From Streptomyces asoensis (GTDB lineage: Bacteria; Actinomycetota; Actinomycetes; Streptomycetales; Streptomycetaceae): a DNA stretch of 64,000 bases. A program made the position numbers and the translations under genes. The notes below the pieces were generated by a model that was not told the origin of the DNA, did no database searches, and was given only the letters and a program-made list of their open reading frames with translations. The DNA lies in the NCBI RefSeq assembly GCF_016860545.1, contig NZ_BNEB01000002.1, positions 1,736,001-1,800,000 of the forward strand. Reading direction: 5' to 3'. This document shows positions 23,526 to 32,269 of this stretch, in pieces (positions within the stretch are counted from its first letter, which is position 1; every line of letters begins with the position of its first letter).

Positions 23526-24101
23526 ATGACGACTCCCGACTGTTACACGTGCGGCAGGGAAGCGGAGTTCGCGGACCTCCCGCCGCGTGAGTGCGTGGCG
23601 TACGACGAGCACTGGCGGGTGGCCCACGCCGTCGGGACCGCGCTGCCCGGCTGGCTGGTGCTGCTGCCGCGGCGGCACGTCACCGCCGTCCACGACCTCA
23701 CCGACGCCGAGGCGGCCGCCCTGGGCACGTGGCAGGTGGAGCTGTCCCGCGCGCTGCGCGGCGTCACCGGCTGCGCCAAGACCTACGTCGTCCAGTTCGC
23801 CGAAGCCGAGGGCTTCTCGCACGTGCACTTCCACATCGTCGCGCGCGCCGCGGACCTGCCGCCGGAGCACCGGGGGCCGGGCGTCTTCGCCCTGCTCCGG
23901 CGGCCCGGGAGCGAGCAGGTGACGGCTGACGAGGCCGACCGGATCGCCCGGTCGCTGCGCGCCCGGCTGCATGTCCCAGCGGCTGCCGCGCACGGTGCCG
24001 GGGCCGTCCGCGGGGCCGCACCGGGGCATCATGGTGACGACATCGAGGGGACCGGAGGCGGTCGGAGAGGGGCGAAGGGTGACGGGGACCTGGATGTATG
24101 A
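23526..24101 (+). CDS. HIT-family nucleotide hydrolase/transferase
   Basis: The 191-residue protein carries a HIT domain (about residues 15-135). Its signature HVHFHIV (from GFSHVHFHIVARA) supplies the catalytic middle His. An N-terminal CYTCG may bind zinc with a second, unseen pair. HIT proteins hydrolyse dinucleoside polyphosphates, adenylated amines or similar nucleotides. Beyond residue 145 the tail is Gly/Arg-rich and unstructured, and its end overlaps the start of the next gene by 23 bases, so the real end may be a late extension. Exact substrate is unknown. Confidence 0.85.
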   Translation: MTTPDCYTCGREAEFADLPPRECVAYDEHWRVAHAVGTALPGWLVLLPRRHVTAVHDLTDAEAAALGTWQVELSRALRGVTGCAKTYVVQFAEAEGFSHVHFHIVARAADLPPEHRGPGVFALLRRPGSEQVTADEADRIARSLRARLHVPAAAAHGAGAVRGAAPGHHGDDIEGTGGGRRGAKGDGDLDV

Positions 24102-24576
24102 CGCGTTGAGCTGGCGGGGGCCGCTGTCGGTGAACGTGTTCGTCGTCGGCGCGGGCAACACGCCCCTGCCGGACGAGGCCTTCCGCCTCGCCGGTCTGGT
24201 TCCCGACGCCGTCCTGCCGTACCCGCTGCAGGAGCAGCCCGAAGCCGTCCGGCCGCTGGGCCTGGTGTCGTACGACGTCGACTTCGACGACACCTCGCTC
24301 GACCTGCGCGACTACACGCGCGCGGTGCTCCGGCGGCTGTGCGCGGACACGCCGGCGGTGGCCTGGGCGGCCTTCGAGGGGACGTTCGACTACGACGAAC
24401 TGCTCGGCGACCGGGTGGCCGACCAGATCTACGGCCACTGCGCGCACCGCGCCGAGCCGGCGGTCGCCCAGGACGCCGAGGTCCTGCGGGGCGAGGAGTG
24501 GCGGCGGGGAGTCGCCGGGGCGCGCGCGGCGCTGGACGCCCTGCTCGCCGGCCCGGTGGCGCCCGGCGGGAGGTGA
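24079..24576 (+). CDS. Conserved hypothetical protein, unrecognised
   Basis: From GTG 24079 (AAGGG region immediately upstream) the frame gives 165 residues: VTGTWMYDALSWRGPLSVNV, then an acidic, helix-rich body with RDYTRAVLRRLC and AWAAFEGTFDYDELLGDRVADQI. There is no signal peptide, membrane segment or recognised domain. Codon bias is typical of a real gene. The start overlaps the end of the HIT gene, so the two may be co-transcribed. The ATG at 24094 is an alternative start but has no ribosome site. Confidence 0.7.
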   Translation: MTGTWMYDALSWRGPLSVNVFVVGAGNTPLPDEAFRLAGLVPDAVLPYPLQEQPEAVRPLGLVSYDVDFDDTSLDLRDYTRAVLRRLCADTPAVAWAAFEGTFDYDELLGDRVADQIYGHCAHRAEPAVAQDAEVLRGEEWRRGVAGARAALDALLAGPVAPGGR

Positions 24577-24682
24577 CCTGCGGATCGTCGCCCGAGGGTC
24601 GCGCCGGCGGGGGCCTTGTCGCCCCAGCTGTCCCACCCGCCTCACCCGCAACCGAGGGCCCTGCTGGTGCGTCGCACCACAC

Positions 24683-25108
24683 ATGCAACGTGAATGGCTC
24701 TTCTCCCTCATCCCGCTCGTCATCGGCACGGTCCTCCTCGGCTTCGGCGGGTACGGACTGCGGCGGGCGGCCGCGCTGCGGCGCACCGGTGTCACCGCGG
24801 AGGGCCGGATCGTCCGCCACGACAGCCGGCGCGACGACGACGGGGTCACCTACCACCACCCCGTGGCGGCCTGGACGACCCGCGACGGCCGGGCGTGTGA
24901 GCACGCCTCCCGGTTCGGCCGGGGGTCCGTCGCGGGCGCCTACCGCGTGGGCGCCCGCGTCGTGGTCCTGTACGACCCGGAGGACCCCCGCCGCTTCGAG
25001 ATCCGGGGCTGGGACGCGCGGACGGTCGACCTCGTGTTCACCGTCGTGGGATCCGTCCTCACGGCAGGTATGGCGCTGGCCGTGGCCGTCCGTCTGCTGA
25101 CCCTCTGA
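24683..25108 (+). CDS. DUF3592 membrane protein
   Basis: This 141-residue protein has transmembrane segments at both ends (about residues 6-24, LFSLIPLVIGTVLLGFGG; about 118-138, LVFTVVGSVLTAGMALAVAV). Between them lies a beta-rich domain with GVTAEGRIVRHDSR, YHHPVAAWTTRDGR and VVVLYDPEDPRRFEI, the pattern of DUF3592. The conserved VLYDPxDP motif is clear. Members are widespread small membrane proteins of unknown function. It stands alone, about 100 bases after the preceding gene and with its own space upstream of glpF. Confidence 0.85.
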   Translation: MQREWLFSLIPLVIGTVLLGFGGYGLRRAAALRRTGVTAEGRIVRHDSRRDDDGVTYHHPVAAWTTRDGRACEHASRFGRGSVAGAYRVGARVVVLYDPEDPRRFEIRGWDARTVDLVFTVVGSVLTAGMALAVAVRLLTL

Positions 25109-25287
25109 CACCCGCGGTCCGGTCCCGCACCGCATCCGGATTCCCTCCTTCTCCGAGGTCGCGCCGAGCCCGGCTACAGATGGTGATGTTCCATTTGTGC
25201 GATTAGTCCATGATCGCCCTATGCTGTTCTACGGGAGACCTCGAGCAGTCGACGTGCCGGCTCGATGCCGGCGGGAAGCGGGCTTCC

Positions 25288-26133
25288 ATGGCTGAGCGGT
25301 TCAAAAGGTCCGGATTGGTCGGCGAGCTGGCGGCCGAATTCACCGGCACCATGATTCTCATCCTCTTCGGCTGTGGCGTGGTGGCCCAGGTGGTCGCCGG
25401 TGGAGCGCTCACCACACCGCCGGGAGGACTCGGAAACCACGACAGCATCGCCTGGGCCTGGGGCCTCGGCGTCACCCTGGGCGTCTACGTCGCCGCGCGA
25501 CTGAGCGGCGCCCACCTCAATCCGGCGGTGACGGTAGCCCTCGCCACCTTCAAGGGATTCCCCTGGAAGAAGGTGGCGCCCTATGCGCTGGCCCAGTTCG
25601 CCGGCGCCTTCGTGGCCGCGCTGATCGTGCGGTGGAACTACACCGAGGCCCTGGCGAAAGCCGACCCCGGACACACCATCAAGACACAGGGCGTGTTCTC
25701 CACCCTCCCCGCCAACGGCAACCCGAACCTGCCGGTCCACGAGTGGGGTGCGTTCCGTGACCAGGTCATCGGCACCGCCATCCTGCTTCTGCTGATCCTG
25801 GCCGTCACGGACCTGCTGAACACCCCTCCGGGTGCCAACCTCGCCCCGTTCATCGTCGGTCTGATCGTCGTGGCCATCGGTATGGCGTGGGGCACGAACG
25901 CCGGATACGCGATCAACCCGGCACGTGACTTCGGGCCGAGACTGGCCAGTTTCATCACGGGCTACGGAACGGCCTGGCGAGATCAGTACGGGAATCTCTA
26001 CTTCTGGGTGCCGATCGTCGGTCCGCTGATCGGCGGCGTACTCGGCGCCGGCCTCTACAAGATGTTCATCGGCCGGTTCCTGCCGACCGCGGAGCCGGAG
26101 CCTCCCGGCCGTGTCCCGGCCCCCGAGGAATGA
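25288..26133 (+). CDS. glpF: Glycerol uptake facilitator (MIP/aquaporin family)
   Basis: The 281-residue protein has six hydrophobic segments and both MIP half-helix motifs: HLNPAVTVAL after helix 2 and AINPARDFGPRL after helix 5. The Asp after NPAR is diagnostic of aquaglyceroporins rather than water-only channels. It therefore passes glycerol across the membrane. glpK follows 24 bases later, so uptake and phosphorylation are coupled. The usual streptomycete gyl operon also carries gylR and a glycerol-3-phosphate dehydrogenase; neither is adjacent here, so this may be a second glycerol locus. A possible promoter is TTGTGC (25195-25200) with TATGCT (25220-25225), at a long 19-base spacing. 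Confidence 0.95.
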   Translation: MAERFKRSGLVGELAAEFTGTMILILFGCGVVAQVVAGGALTTPPGGLGNHDSIAWAWGLGVTLGVYVAARLSGAHLNPAVTVALATFKGFPWKKVAPYALAQFAGAFVAALIVRWNYTEALAKADPGHTIKTQGVFSTLPANGNPNLPVHEWGAFRDQVIGTAILLLLILAVTDLLNTPPGANLAPFIVGLIVVAIGMAWGTNAGYAINPARDFGPRLASFITGYGTAWRDQYGNLYFWVPIVGPLIGGVLGAGLYKMFIGRFLPTAEPEPPGRVPAPEE

Positions 26134-26157
26134 CCCCGACAGCAGAGGCGGCAACCC

Positions 26158-27675
26158 ATGGCTGACTTCGTGGGCGCGGTGGACCAAGGCACCACCAGCA
26201 CCCGATTCATGATCTTCGACCACTCCGGCAACGAGGTGGCGAAGCACCAGCTGGAGCACGCGCAGATCCTGCCGCGCTCCGGATGGGTCGAGCACGACCC
26301 GGTGGAGATCTGGGAGCGCACCAACTCGGTGATGCAGAACGCGCTGCGGCACGGCAACCTCGCCCCCGAGGACCTGGCCGCGATCGGCATCACCAACCAG
26401 CGCGAGACCACTGTGGTGTGGGACCCGCGCAACGGACGCCCCTACTACAACGCCATCGTCTGGCAGGACACCCGCACCGACTCCATCGCGGCGGCCCTGG
26501 AGCGCTCCGGCCGGGGCGACGTCATCCGCCGCAAGGCGGGCCTGCCACCGGCGACCTACTTCTCCGGCGGCAAGATCCAGTGGATCCTGGAGAACGTCGA
26601 CGGCGTCCGCGAGGCGGCGGAAGTCGGTCACGCCGTCTTCGGCAACACGGACGCGTGGGTCCTGTGGAACCTCACCGGTGGTCCCGACGGCGGCGTCCAC
26701 GCCACCGACGTGACCAACGCCAGCCGCACCATGCTGATGGACCTGGAGACCCTCGACTGGGACGACGAGCTGCTGAGCTTCTTCGACATCCCCCGGCAGA
26801 TGCTCCCGACCATCAACCCGTCCTCCCACCGCGAGGCGTTCGGCGTGACCCGCAGCTCCCGGCCGCTGCGCGCCGCCATCCCCATCGCCGGGGTGCTGGG
26901 CGACCAGCAGGCGGCCACCGTGGGGCAGGTCTGCTACTCGCCGGGCGAGGCCAAGAACACCTACGGCACCGGCAACTTCCTGGTCCTCAACACCGGTACG
27001 GAGCTGGTCCGTTCCCAGCACGGACTGCTCACGACCGTGGCGTACCAGTTCGGTGACAGCCCGGCGGTCTACGCGCTGGAGGGCTCCATCGCCGTCACCG
27101 GGTCCGCGGTGCAGTGGCTGCGCGACCAGATGAAGATCATCAAGGACGCGGCGGAGAGCGAGACGCTGGCGCGCACCGTCGAGGACAACGGCGGGATGTA
27201 CTTCGTGCCCGCGTTCTCGGGTCTGTTCGCCCCCTACTGGCGCTCCGACGCCCGCGGCGCGATCGTCGGCCTGGCCCGCTACAACGACAACGGTCACCTG
27301 GCCCGGGCGACCCTGGAGTCCATCTGCTACCAGAGCCGCGACGTCGTCGAGGCCATGGAGCAGGACTCCGGGGTCCACCTCGACGTGCTCAAGGTCGACG
27401 GCGGCGTCACCGCCAACGACCTGTGCATGCAGATCCAGGCCGACGTCCTCGGAGTACCGGTCAGCCGCCCGGTGGTCGCCGAGACCACCGCCCTCGGCGC
27501 CGCCTACGCCGCGGGTCTCGCCACCGGATTCTGGCGTGACACCGACGAACTGCGCACCCACTGGCAGGAGTCGAAGCGCTGGGAGCCCCAGTGGTCCGAG
27601 GACCGGCGTGCCGAGGGGTACGCCGGCTGGAAGAAGGCGGTGGAACGCACGCTCGACTGGGCCAAGGTCGAGTGA
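26158..27675 (+). CDS. glpK: Glycerol kinase
   Basis: The 505-residue protein is a full-length FGGY kinase of the GlpK type. Motifs include [17 protein letters not shown] at the N-terminal phosphate loop, [44 protein letters not shown] and the C-terminal [15 protein letters not shown]. The enzyme converts glycerol and ATP to sn-glycerol 3-phosphate, trapping glycerol that enters through the GlpF encoded just upstream. Length and motifs are all canonical. A strong terminator follows. Confidence 0.97.
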   Translation: MADFVGAVDQGTTSTRFMIFDHSGNEVAKHQLEHAQILPRSGWVEHDPVEIWERTNSVMQNALRHGNLAPEDLAAIGITNQRETTVVWDPRNGRPYYNAIVWQDTRTDSIAAALERSGRGDVIRRKAGLPPATYFSGGKIQWILENVDGVREAAEVGHAVFGNTDAWVLWNLTGGPDGGVHATDVTNASRTMLMDLETLDWDDELLSFFDIPRQMLPTINPSSHREAFGVTRSSRPLRAAIPIAGVLGDQQAATVGQVCYSPGEAKNTYGTGNFLVLNTGTELVRSQHGLLTTVAYQFGDSPAVYALEGSIAVTGSAVQWLRDQMKIIKDAAESETLARTVEDNGGMYFVPAFSGLFAPYWRSDARGAIVGLARYNDNGHLARATLESICYQSRDVVEAMEQDSGVHLDVLKVDGGVTANDLCMQIQADVLGVPVSRPVVAETTALGAAYAAGLATGFWRDTDELRTHWQESKRWEPQWSEDRRAEGYAGWKKAVERTLDWAKVE

Positions 27676-27691
27676 CGCACCCGGCACGTCA

Positions 27692-27721
27692 GGCGCCGCC
27701 CGTGAACGTACGGGCGGCGCC
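27692..27721. terminator. Bidirectional terminator after glpK
   Basis: A perfect 12-bp stem (27692-27703 with 27710-27721) with a 6-base loop lies 16 bases after the glpK stop and 29 bases after the end of the convergent AhpD-like gene, so it can serve both. Confidence 0.85.
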
Positions 27722-27750
27722 CGGCATGTGCCGTGCCGCCGCGGGCGCCG

Positions 27751-28224
27751 TCAGCCGAACTGCCCCGGCTGGTAGTCGCCGGCGGGCTGCCGGACGATGA
27801 CGTTGAGGCGGTTGTAGGCGTTGATGAGGGCGATGAGGGAGACCAGTGCGGCCAGTTGCTCCCCGTCGAAGTGCTTGGCGGCGTTCGCCCACGCCTCGTC
27901 GCCGACCCCGCCCGCGGCGTCGGCGATGCGGGTGCCTTCCTCGGTCAGCTCCAGGGCGGCCCGCTCGGCGTCGGTGAACACCGTGGCCTCCCTCCAGACC
28001 GCGACCAGGTGGAGGCGCTGCGCGGTCTCGCCCGCGTGCGCCGCGTCCTTGGTGTGCATGTCGGTGCAGAATCCGCAGCCGTTGATCTGACTGGCGCGGA
28101 TCTTCACCAGCTCCTGGGTCGCGGCCGGCAGCGGGGACTCCGAGACGGCCTTGCCCGCGGCGTTGAGGTACTTGGCGAACTTGGCGGCCAGCGGGCTGGT
28201 GTAGAAGTCGAGACGAGCGTCCAT
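27751..28224 (-). CDS. AhpD-like carboxymuconolactone decarboxylase family protein
   Basis: The 157-residue all-alpha protein has the alkylhydroperoxidase AhpD core: ELVKIRASQINGCGFCTDMH, that is the Glu, the redox CxxC (CGFC) and the following His. It continues with ALVSLIALINAYNRLNVIV. Such proteins reduce peroxides with a thiol partner, although many homologues have unproven roles. The start is ATG 28224 (MDARLDFYTSP) with a GGGAGAT ribosome site; the longer frame to 28260 is unlikely. It is divergent from the two-component pair across about 145 bases and could be under its control. Confidence 0.9.
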   Translation of the reverse strand: MDARLDFYTSPLAAKFAKYLNAAGKAVSESPLPAATQELVKIRASQINGCGFCTDMHTKDAAHAGETAQRLHLVAVWREATVFTDAERAALELTEEGTRIADAAGGVGDEAWANAAKHFDGEQLAALVSLIALINAYNRLNVIVRQPAGDYQPGQFG

Positions 28225-28368
28225 GGTGATCTCCCTGCCGTGATGACGTCTGTACAGCACTGACGATCCGCGCCTCCGAGATGTGACAGGCGAGCGGCCC
28301 GGAACGATGTGACCTGCATCTCACCTGGGCGGCGGTGCCGTCGGGACCGCGTTGGCTACGCTCGGCCC

Positions 28369-29739
28369 GTGTTCGGAGCGACGACGGCATCACGGATCAA
28401 GGGCGATCGAGGCCTCCTGGCGCGCTGGAACACCCTCGGCGTGCCGGTACGTGACGGGCTGTTCACGCTCGCGCTGGCGCCGGTCGTGTTCGCGCCCGTG
28501 ACCGCGCCGCTCGGCGCCGAGTTCGGCGACCTCGCCAAGCGCCCCCTCGACGGTCCCGGCGTCCTGGTGACGACGTTCCTGTGGCTGCCCCTGATGCTGC
28601 GTCGGCGCTCACCGGGGGTGTGCCTGGCCCTGGTCGCCGCGGCCTTCGCACTGCATCAACTGGCCGCCTATCCCTCCACGTTCGCCAGTGTGGGGCTGTA
28701 CGTCGCCCTGTACGGCGCGGGAGCCCACGCCGAACGCGCCGACGGGACAGGCCTCGTGGCGGCGCTCGCCGCGGCCGTGGGGTCGTACGTGTTGTTCGCC
28801 GTCGCGCTGCACGGGAGGGGTTCACCGCAGCGGGTTTCCGACTTCTGTCTCATCTTCCTCGCGCTGGCGGCCTGTTGGGGGGCGGGCCGGGCGGTCCGGT
28901 CCCGGCGGGCGGGGGAGGGGGAGCGGCGTCGCCGCAGTGTGCAGGCGGCGATCGCCCAGGAACGGGCCCGCATCGCACGGGAGTTGCACGATGTGGTGAC
29001 CCACCATGTCACCGCGATGGTCGTGCAGGCGGACGCGGCCCGGTATCTGCTCGCCGACGCCCCTGGCCGGGCGGCCGACGGACTCGACGCGATCGGCGAC
29101 TCGGGCCGCCACGCACTGACCGACCTGCGGCACCTGCTGGGCCTGCTGAAGGCCCCCGGCGACCCGGGGTCAGGCGGCACGGCCTTTGGCGACAAGGACT
29201 CCGGCGTCTCGGACTTTGTCGCCGCGGCGGCCGACGGGAGGCCGGGCGTGGCCGATCCGGCGGACCGCGCGCCGGCGCCCGGGCGGCTGGCCGACCTCGT
29301 CGACCAGCTGCGGGCGGCGGGCCAGCCCGTGGAACTGACCCGGACGGGGGAGCGGCCGGTGATGGCTTCGGGTGTCGAGCTCGCCGTCTACCGTGTGGTG
29401 CAGGAGGCGCTGACCAACGCCCTCAAGCACGCACCGGGCCACCGGACGTCCGTCACCGTCCGCTACGAACCGCACGGCATCGAGGTGGAAGTGATGACGG
29501 AGGGCAAGCCCGCCGCAGGGGCCGTGGCCGTCACCGGGCTGGGCCGCGGCGGCGGGTACGGCCTGATCGGACTGCGTGAGCGGGTGGGGGTGTTCGGCGG
29601 TGAACTGACGGCCGGCGCGGGCCCGGACGGCGGCTTCACCGTGACCGCCCGGATCCCCTCCACGAGCCACGAAACCCCTTCCGGCCCCGACACCCCTCCC
29701 GGCCGCGACGGCCGGCGGACGGCTGCGGGCCCCCGATGA
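28369..29739 (+). CDS. Sensor histidine kinase (NarL/HisKA_3 type)
   Basis: The 456-residue protein has an N-terminal region of four or five hydrophobic segments (about residues 20-175) with almost no outer loops, so it probably senses within the membrane. The phosphoacceptor box is RARIARELHDVVTHHVTAM (His at about 211) and the ATPase domain shows VVQEALTNALKHAPG and GYGLIGLRERVGVFGG. GTG 28369 is preferred over the longer frame because the membrane region begins soon after it. The stop overlaps the response regulator start (ATGA). This class usually controls secondary metabolism, envelope stress or drug efflux; the signal here is unknown. Confidence 0.9.
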   Translation: MFGATTASRIKGDRGLLARWNTLGVPVRDGLFTLALAPVVFAPVTAPLGAEFGDLAKRPLDGPGVLVTTFLWLPLMLRRRSPGVCLALVAAAFALHQLAAYPSTFASVGLYVALYGAGAHAERADGTGLVAALAAAVGSYVLFAVALHGRGSPQRVSDFCLIFLALAACWGAGRAVRSRRAGEGERRRRSVQAAIAQERARIARELHDVVTHHVTAMVVQADAARYLLADAPGRAADGLDAIGDSGRHALTDLRHLLGLLKAPGDPGSGGTAFGDKDSGVSDFVAAAADGRPGVADPADRAPAPGRLADLVDQLRAAGQPVELTRTGERPVMASGVELAVYRVVQEALTNALKHAPGHRTSVTVRYEPHGIEVEVMTEGKPAAGAVAVTGLGRGGGYGLIGLRERVGVFGGELTAGAGPDGGFTVTARIPSTSHETPSGPDTPPGRDGRRTAAGPR

Positions 29740-30419
29740 CGAACACGGTCAGGGTCCTGGTGTGCGACGACCAGGAACTCGTGCGCGCGGGCTACGTCAC
29801 CATCATCGGCGCCCAGCCCGATCTTGAGGTCGTGGGGGAGGCGGCCGACGGCCACGCGGCGGTCCGGGCGGCGGCACGGCTGCGCCCGGACGTGGTGGTG
29901 ATGGACATCCGGATGCCACTGCTGGACGGCATCGAGGCGACCCGGCTGCTGGCCGGACCCGCTGTCACCGACCCGGTGAAGGTCCTCGTGGTCACCACGT
30001 TCAACCTCGACGAGTACGTGTACGAGGCCCTGCGGGCCGGTGCGAGCGGGTTCCTGCTCAAGGACTCACCGCCGCGCGAACTCGTGCAGGGCATCCGTAC
30101 CGTCGCCCTGGGGGAGTCCCTGCTGGCGCCCGCCGTCACCCGGCAGTTGGTCGGCAGGTTCGCCGACCGCATCCGTCCGGCCGAGGCGCGCGGGGCGGCC
30201 CGGGCCGGGGCGGTGTCGGCCCTGGCACCCCGCGAGACCGAGGTGCTCGCACTCATCGCCGAGGGGCTGTCCAACGCCGAGATCGCCGAGCGGATGGTCC
30301 TCAGCCGGGAGACGGTCAAGACGTACGTGTCACGCATCCTGACCAAGCTCGGTCTGCGCGACCGCGTCCAGGCGGTCGTGTTCGCCCACCGGGCGGGCCT
30401 GGTCGACGCGCGGGACTGA
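29736..30419 (+). CDS. LuxR-type (NarL-family) response regulator
   Basis: This 227-residue protein has a receiver domain (about residues 5-125; acidic pocket VCDDQE, phospho-Asp in VVMDIRMP, Lys in FLLKDSPP) and a C-terminal LuxR helix-turn-helix (about 158-220, LAPRETEVLALIAEGLSNAEIAERMVLSRETVK). It is translationally coupled to the histidine kinase by ATGA and forms its cognate partner. Its targets are not visible; the divergent AhpD-like gene and the CPBP gene 210 bases downstream are the nearest candidates. Confidence 0.93.
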   Translation: MTNTVRVLVCDDQELVRAGYVTIIGAQPDLEVVGEAADGHAAVRAAARLRPDVVVMDIRMPLLDGIEATRLLAGPAVTDPVKVLVVTTFNLDEYVYEALRAGASGFLLKDSPPRELVQGIRTVALGESLLAPAVTRQLVGRFADRIRPAEARGAARAGAVSALAPRETEVLALIAEGLSNAEIAERMVLSRETVKTYVSRILTKLGLRDRVQAVVFAHRAGLVDARD

Positions 30420-30629
30420 GCCCGCGAAGCGCCCGCTCCCGCCTCCGCCGGCAACTGCGCTCGCGAGCACCCTCGTTGGGGGCCGAGGACCGTCTGCCCG
30501 CTGCGTTGTCCCCCGTGCGAGCTACACGTGATCGTCCACCCCGGGGTGACGCCCGGGGGCCTGCCCCGCTCATAGCGTTCCTCCCGACGCAGGGGCGGCC
30601 GGGCCGCCGGTCGACGAGGGAGGAACGTG

Positions 30630-31553
30630 ATGTCGCTTCGGGACGCGCAGGCGGTGCGGTGGGTGAAGGGCCGCTTCTCGCAGACCCCGTTCGAGCCCAC
30701 GCGGCGGGTGTGGCCGGCCGGGGCCCGGCTGCCGCTGCTCGTGGTGCTGTTCGTGCTGGTGACGGGGGTCGCCGCCGGGATGCGGGGCGTGGCGGGCGAC
30801 AACCCGGTGCTGTCCCTGGTGGCCGGTGCGGCGACCGTGCTGCTGTCCCTGACGGTCTACGCGGCGGCGGTGCGGTTCCTGGAGCAGCGTCCCGTACCCG
30901 AACTGGACCCGGCCGGGGCCCGGTCCGGGCTGCGCACGGGCGTCTTGACCGGCCTCGGCGCCTTCATGGTGACGCTCGCGGCGATCGCCCTGTGCGGCGG
31001 ATACGGAACGAAGGGCGGGGTGTCCGTGGGCGGTGCGGTGACCGTCCTCGGGATGATGGCGGGGATCGCGGTCGTCGAGGAACTGCTCTTCCGGGGCGTC
31101 GTCTTCCGCCTCGTCGAGGATCTCCTCGGCACCCGAGGGGCGTTGGCCGTCTCAGGGCTGCTGTTCGGAGCCCTGCACCTGGTCAACTCGGGCGCCACCG
31201 TGTGGGGTGCGCTCGCCATCGCCATCGAGGCGGGCCTGATGCTCGGCGCGGCCTACGCCGCCGCCCGCACGCTCTGGCTGCCGATCGGCCTGCACTTCGG
31301 CTGGAACTTCGCCCTGAGCGGGATCTTCGGTGTCACGGTCTCGGGGAACGAGGACATGCCCGCCGGGCTGCTCCACGGGGTCCTGTCGGGTCCCGAGGCG
31401 ATCACCGGAGGCGGCTTCGGTCCCGAGGCCAGTGTCTTCGCCATCGTCGTCTGCGCCGTCCCCACGGTCGTGTTCCTGCGCACGGCCGGGCGCCGGGGCC
31501 GGCTGCGCACCCGCCGCCAGGCCCGGTCCGCGGGAACACCCACCCCGTCCTGA
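30630..31553 (+). CDS. CPBP-family intramembrane metalloprotease
   Basis: The 307-residue protein is polytopic with about eight hydrophobic segments. The CPBP/Abi active-site motifs are VVEELLFRGVVFR (EExxxR), LFGALHLVNSG (His) and GLHFGWNF (FxxxN/H type). These glutamate proteases resemble Rce1 CAAX endopeptidases and in bacteria may give bacteriocin self-immunity or process membrane substrates. ATG 30630 is chosen because GGAGG (30619-30623) lies six bases upstream; GTG 30627 would be too close. It appears to be transcribed alone. Confidence 0.88.
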   Translation: MSLRDAQAVRWVKGRFSQTPFEPTRRVWPAGARLPLLVVLFVLVTGVAAGMRGVAGDNPVLSLVAGAATVLLSLTVYAAAVRFLEQRPVPELDPAGARSGLRTGVLTGLGAFMVTLAAIALCGGYGTKGGVSVGGAVTVLGMMAGIAVVEELLFRGVVFRLVEDLLGTRGALAVSGLLFGALHLVNSGATVWGALAIAIEAGLMLGAAYAAARTLWLPIGLHFGWNFALSGIFGVTVSGNEDMPAGLLHGVLSGPEAITGGGFGPEASVFAIVVCAVPTVVFLRTAGRRGRLRTRRQARSAGTPTPS

Positions 31554-31612
31554 CCACCGCCGCGCTCCCGCACCCGCGCTCCCTCTCCCCTGTCCACCGC
31601 TCCGGGCCTCTC

Positions 31613-31657
31613 TTGCCGTGCGCCGGGCCCGGCCGCTAATATAGGTAGACCTACCTA
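31613..31657 (+). promoter_or_regulatory. Promoter and TetR-type operator ahead of the TetR/EamA pair
   Basis: A good vegetative-type promoter is visible: -35 TTGCCG (31613-31618), 18-base spacer, -10 TAATAT (31637-31642). Overlapping the -10 and the expected start point is the perfect inverted repeat TAGGTAG-AC-CTACCTA (31642-31657), followed by a further CCTA. A repressor bound here would block the promoter, which predicts autorepression by the TetR protein. The transcript leader would be only about 25 bases. Confidence 0.75.
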
Positions 31658-31672
31658 CCTAGATCGGCTGTG

Positions 31673-32269
31673 ATGAGAGTGCCCGAGAGCGGGAGCGGCC
31701 GTCGGCGGCCGGCGCGGGAGCGGCTGCTGGCGGCGGCGGCGCGCCGGTTCTACGCCGACGGTGTGGCGGCGACGGGCATCGACACGATCACGGCCGAGGC
31801 CGGCGTGGCCAAGATGAGCCTGTACAACAACTTCTCCTCCAAGGCCGACCTGGTCCGGGTCTACCTCGACGCCCGGCACGAGGAGTGGCTCGGTCTCTAC
31901 CGGGCGCGCCTGGAGCGGGCGCGGGGGCCGCGCGAGGGCGTACTGGCCGTGTTCGACGCCTACGCCGACCACGCCGCCTTCGCCTACGAGCACGGCTTCC
32001 GGGGCTGCGGCCTGCTCAACGCCGCCGCGGAACTGCCCGTCGGCGACGAAGGGCGGGACGTGGTCCGCGCCCACAAGGAGGAGGTGGAGCGGCTGCTCGC
32101 CGCGCATGTCGAGGAGCTGCTGCCCGGCAGGCCGGACGAGGCGCGCACGCTGGCCGAGCACCTCGCCTTCCTGCTGGAGGGCGCGATGGCGCGCGCCGGC
32201 CTGGAGGGCGACGGCGAACGGGTCCGGCACGCCAGGTCGATGGCCGTCACGCTGCTGGACCGGCTGTGA
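31673..32269 (+). CDS. TetR-family transcriptional regulator
   Basis: The roughly 198-residue protein has an N-terminal TetR helix-turn-helix (about residues 12-58, ARRFYADGVAATGIDTITAEAGVAKMSLYNNFSSK) and an all-helical effector domain with FRGCGLLNAAAELP. This resembles the TetR group that often controls efflux genes. The stop overlaps the start of an EamA transporter gene (GTGA), so regulator and transporter form one operon behind a promoter carrying a perfect palindrome. ATG 31673 and GTG 31670 are adjacent possible starts; a GATCGG element lies upstream. Confidence 0.92.
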   Translation: MRVPESGSGRRRPARERLLAAAARRFYADGVAATGIDTITAEAGVAKMSLYNNFSSKADLVRVYLDARHEEWLGLYRARLERARGPREGVLAVFDAYADHAAFAYEHGFRGCGLLNAAAELPVGDEGRDVVRAHKEEVERLLAAHVEELLPGRPDEARTLAEHLAFLLEGAMARAGLEGDGERVRHARSMAVTLLDRL

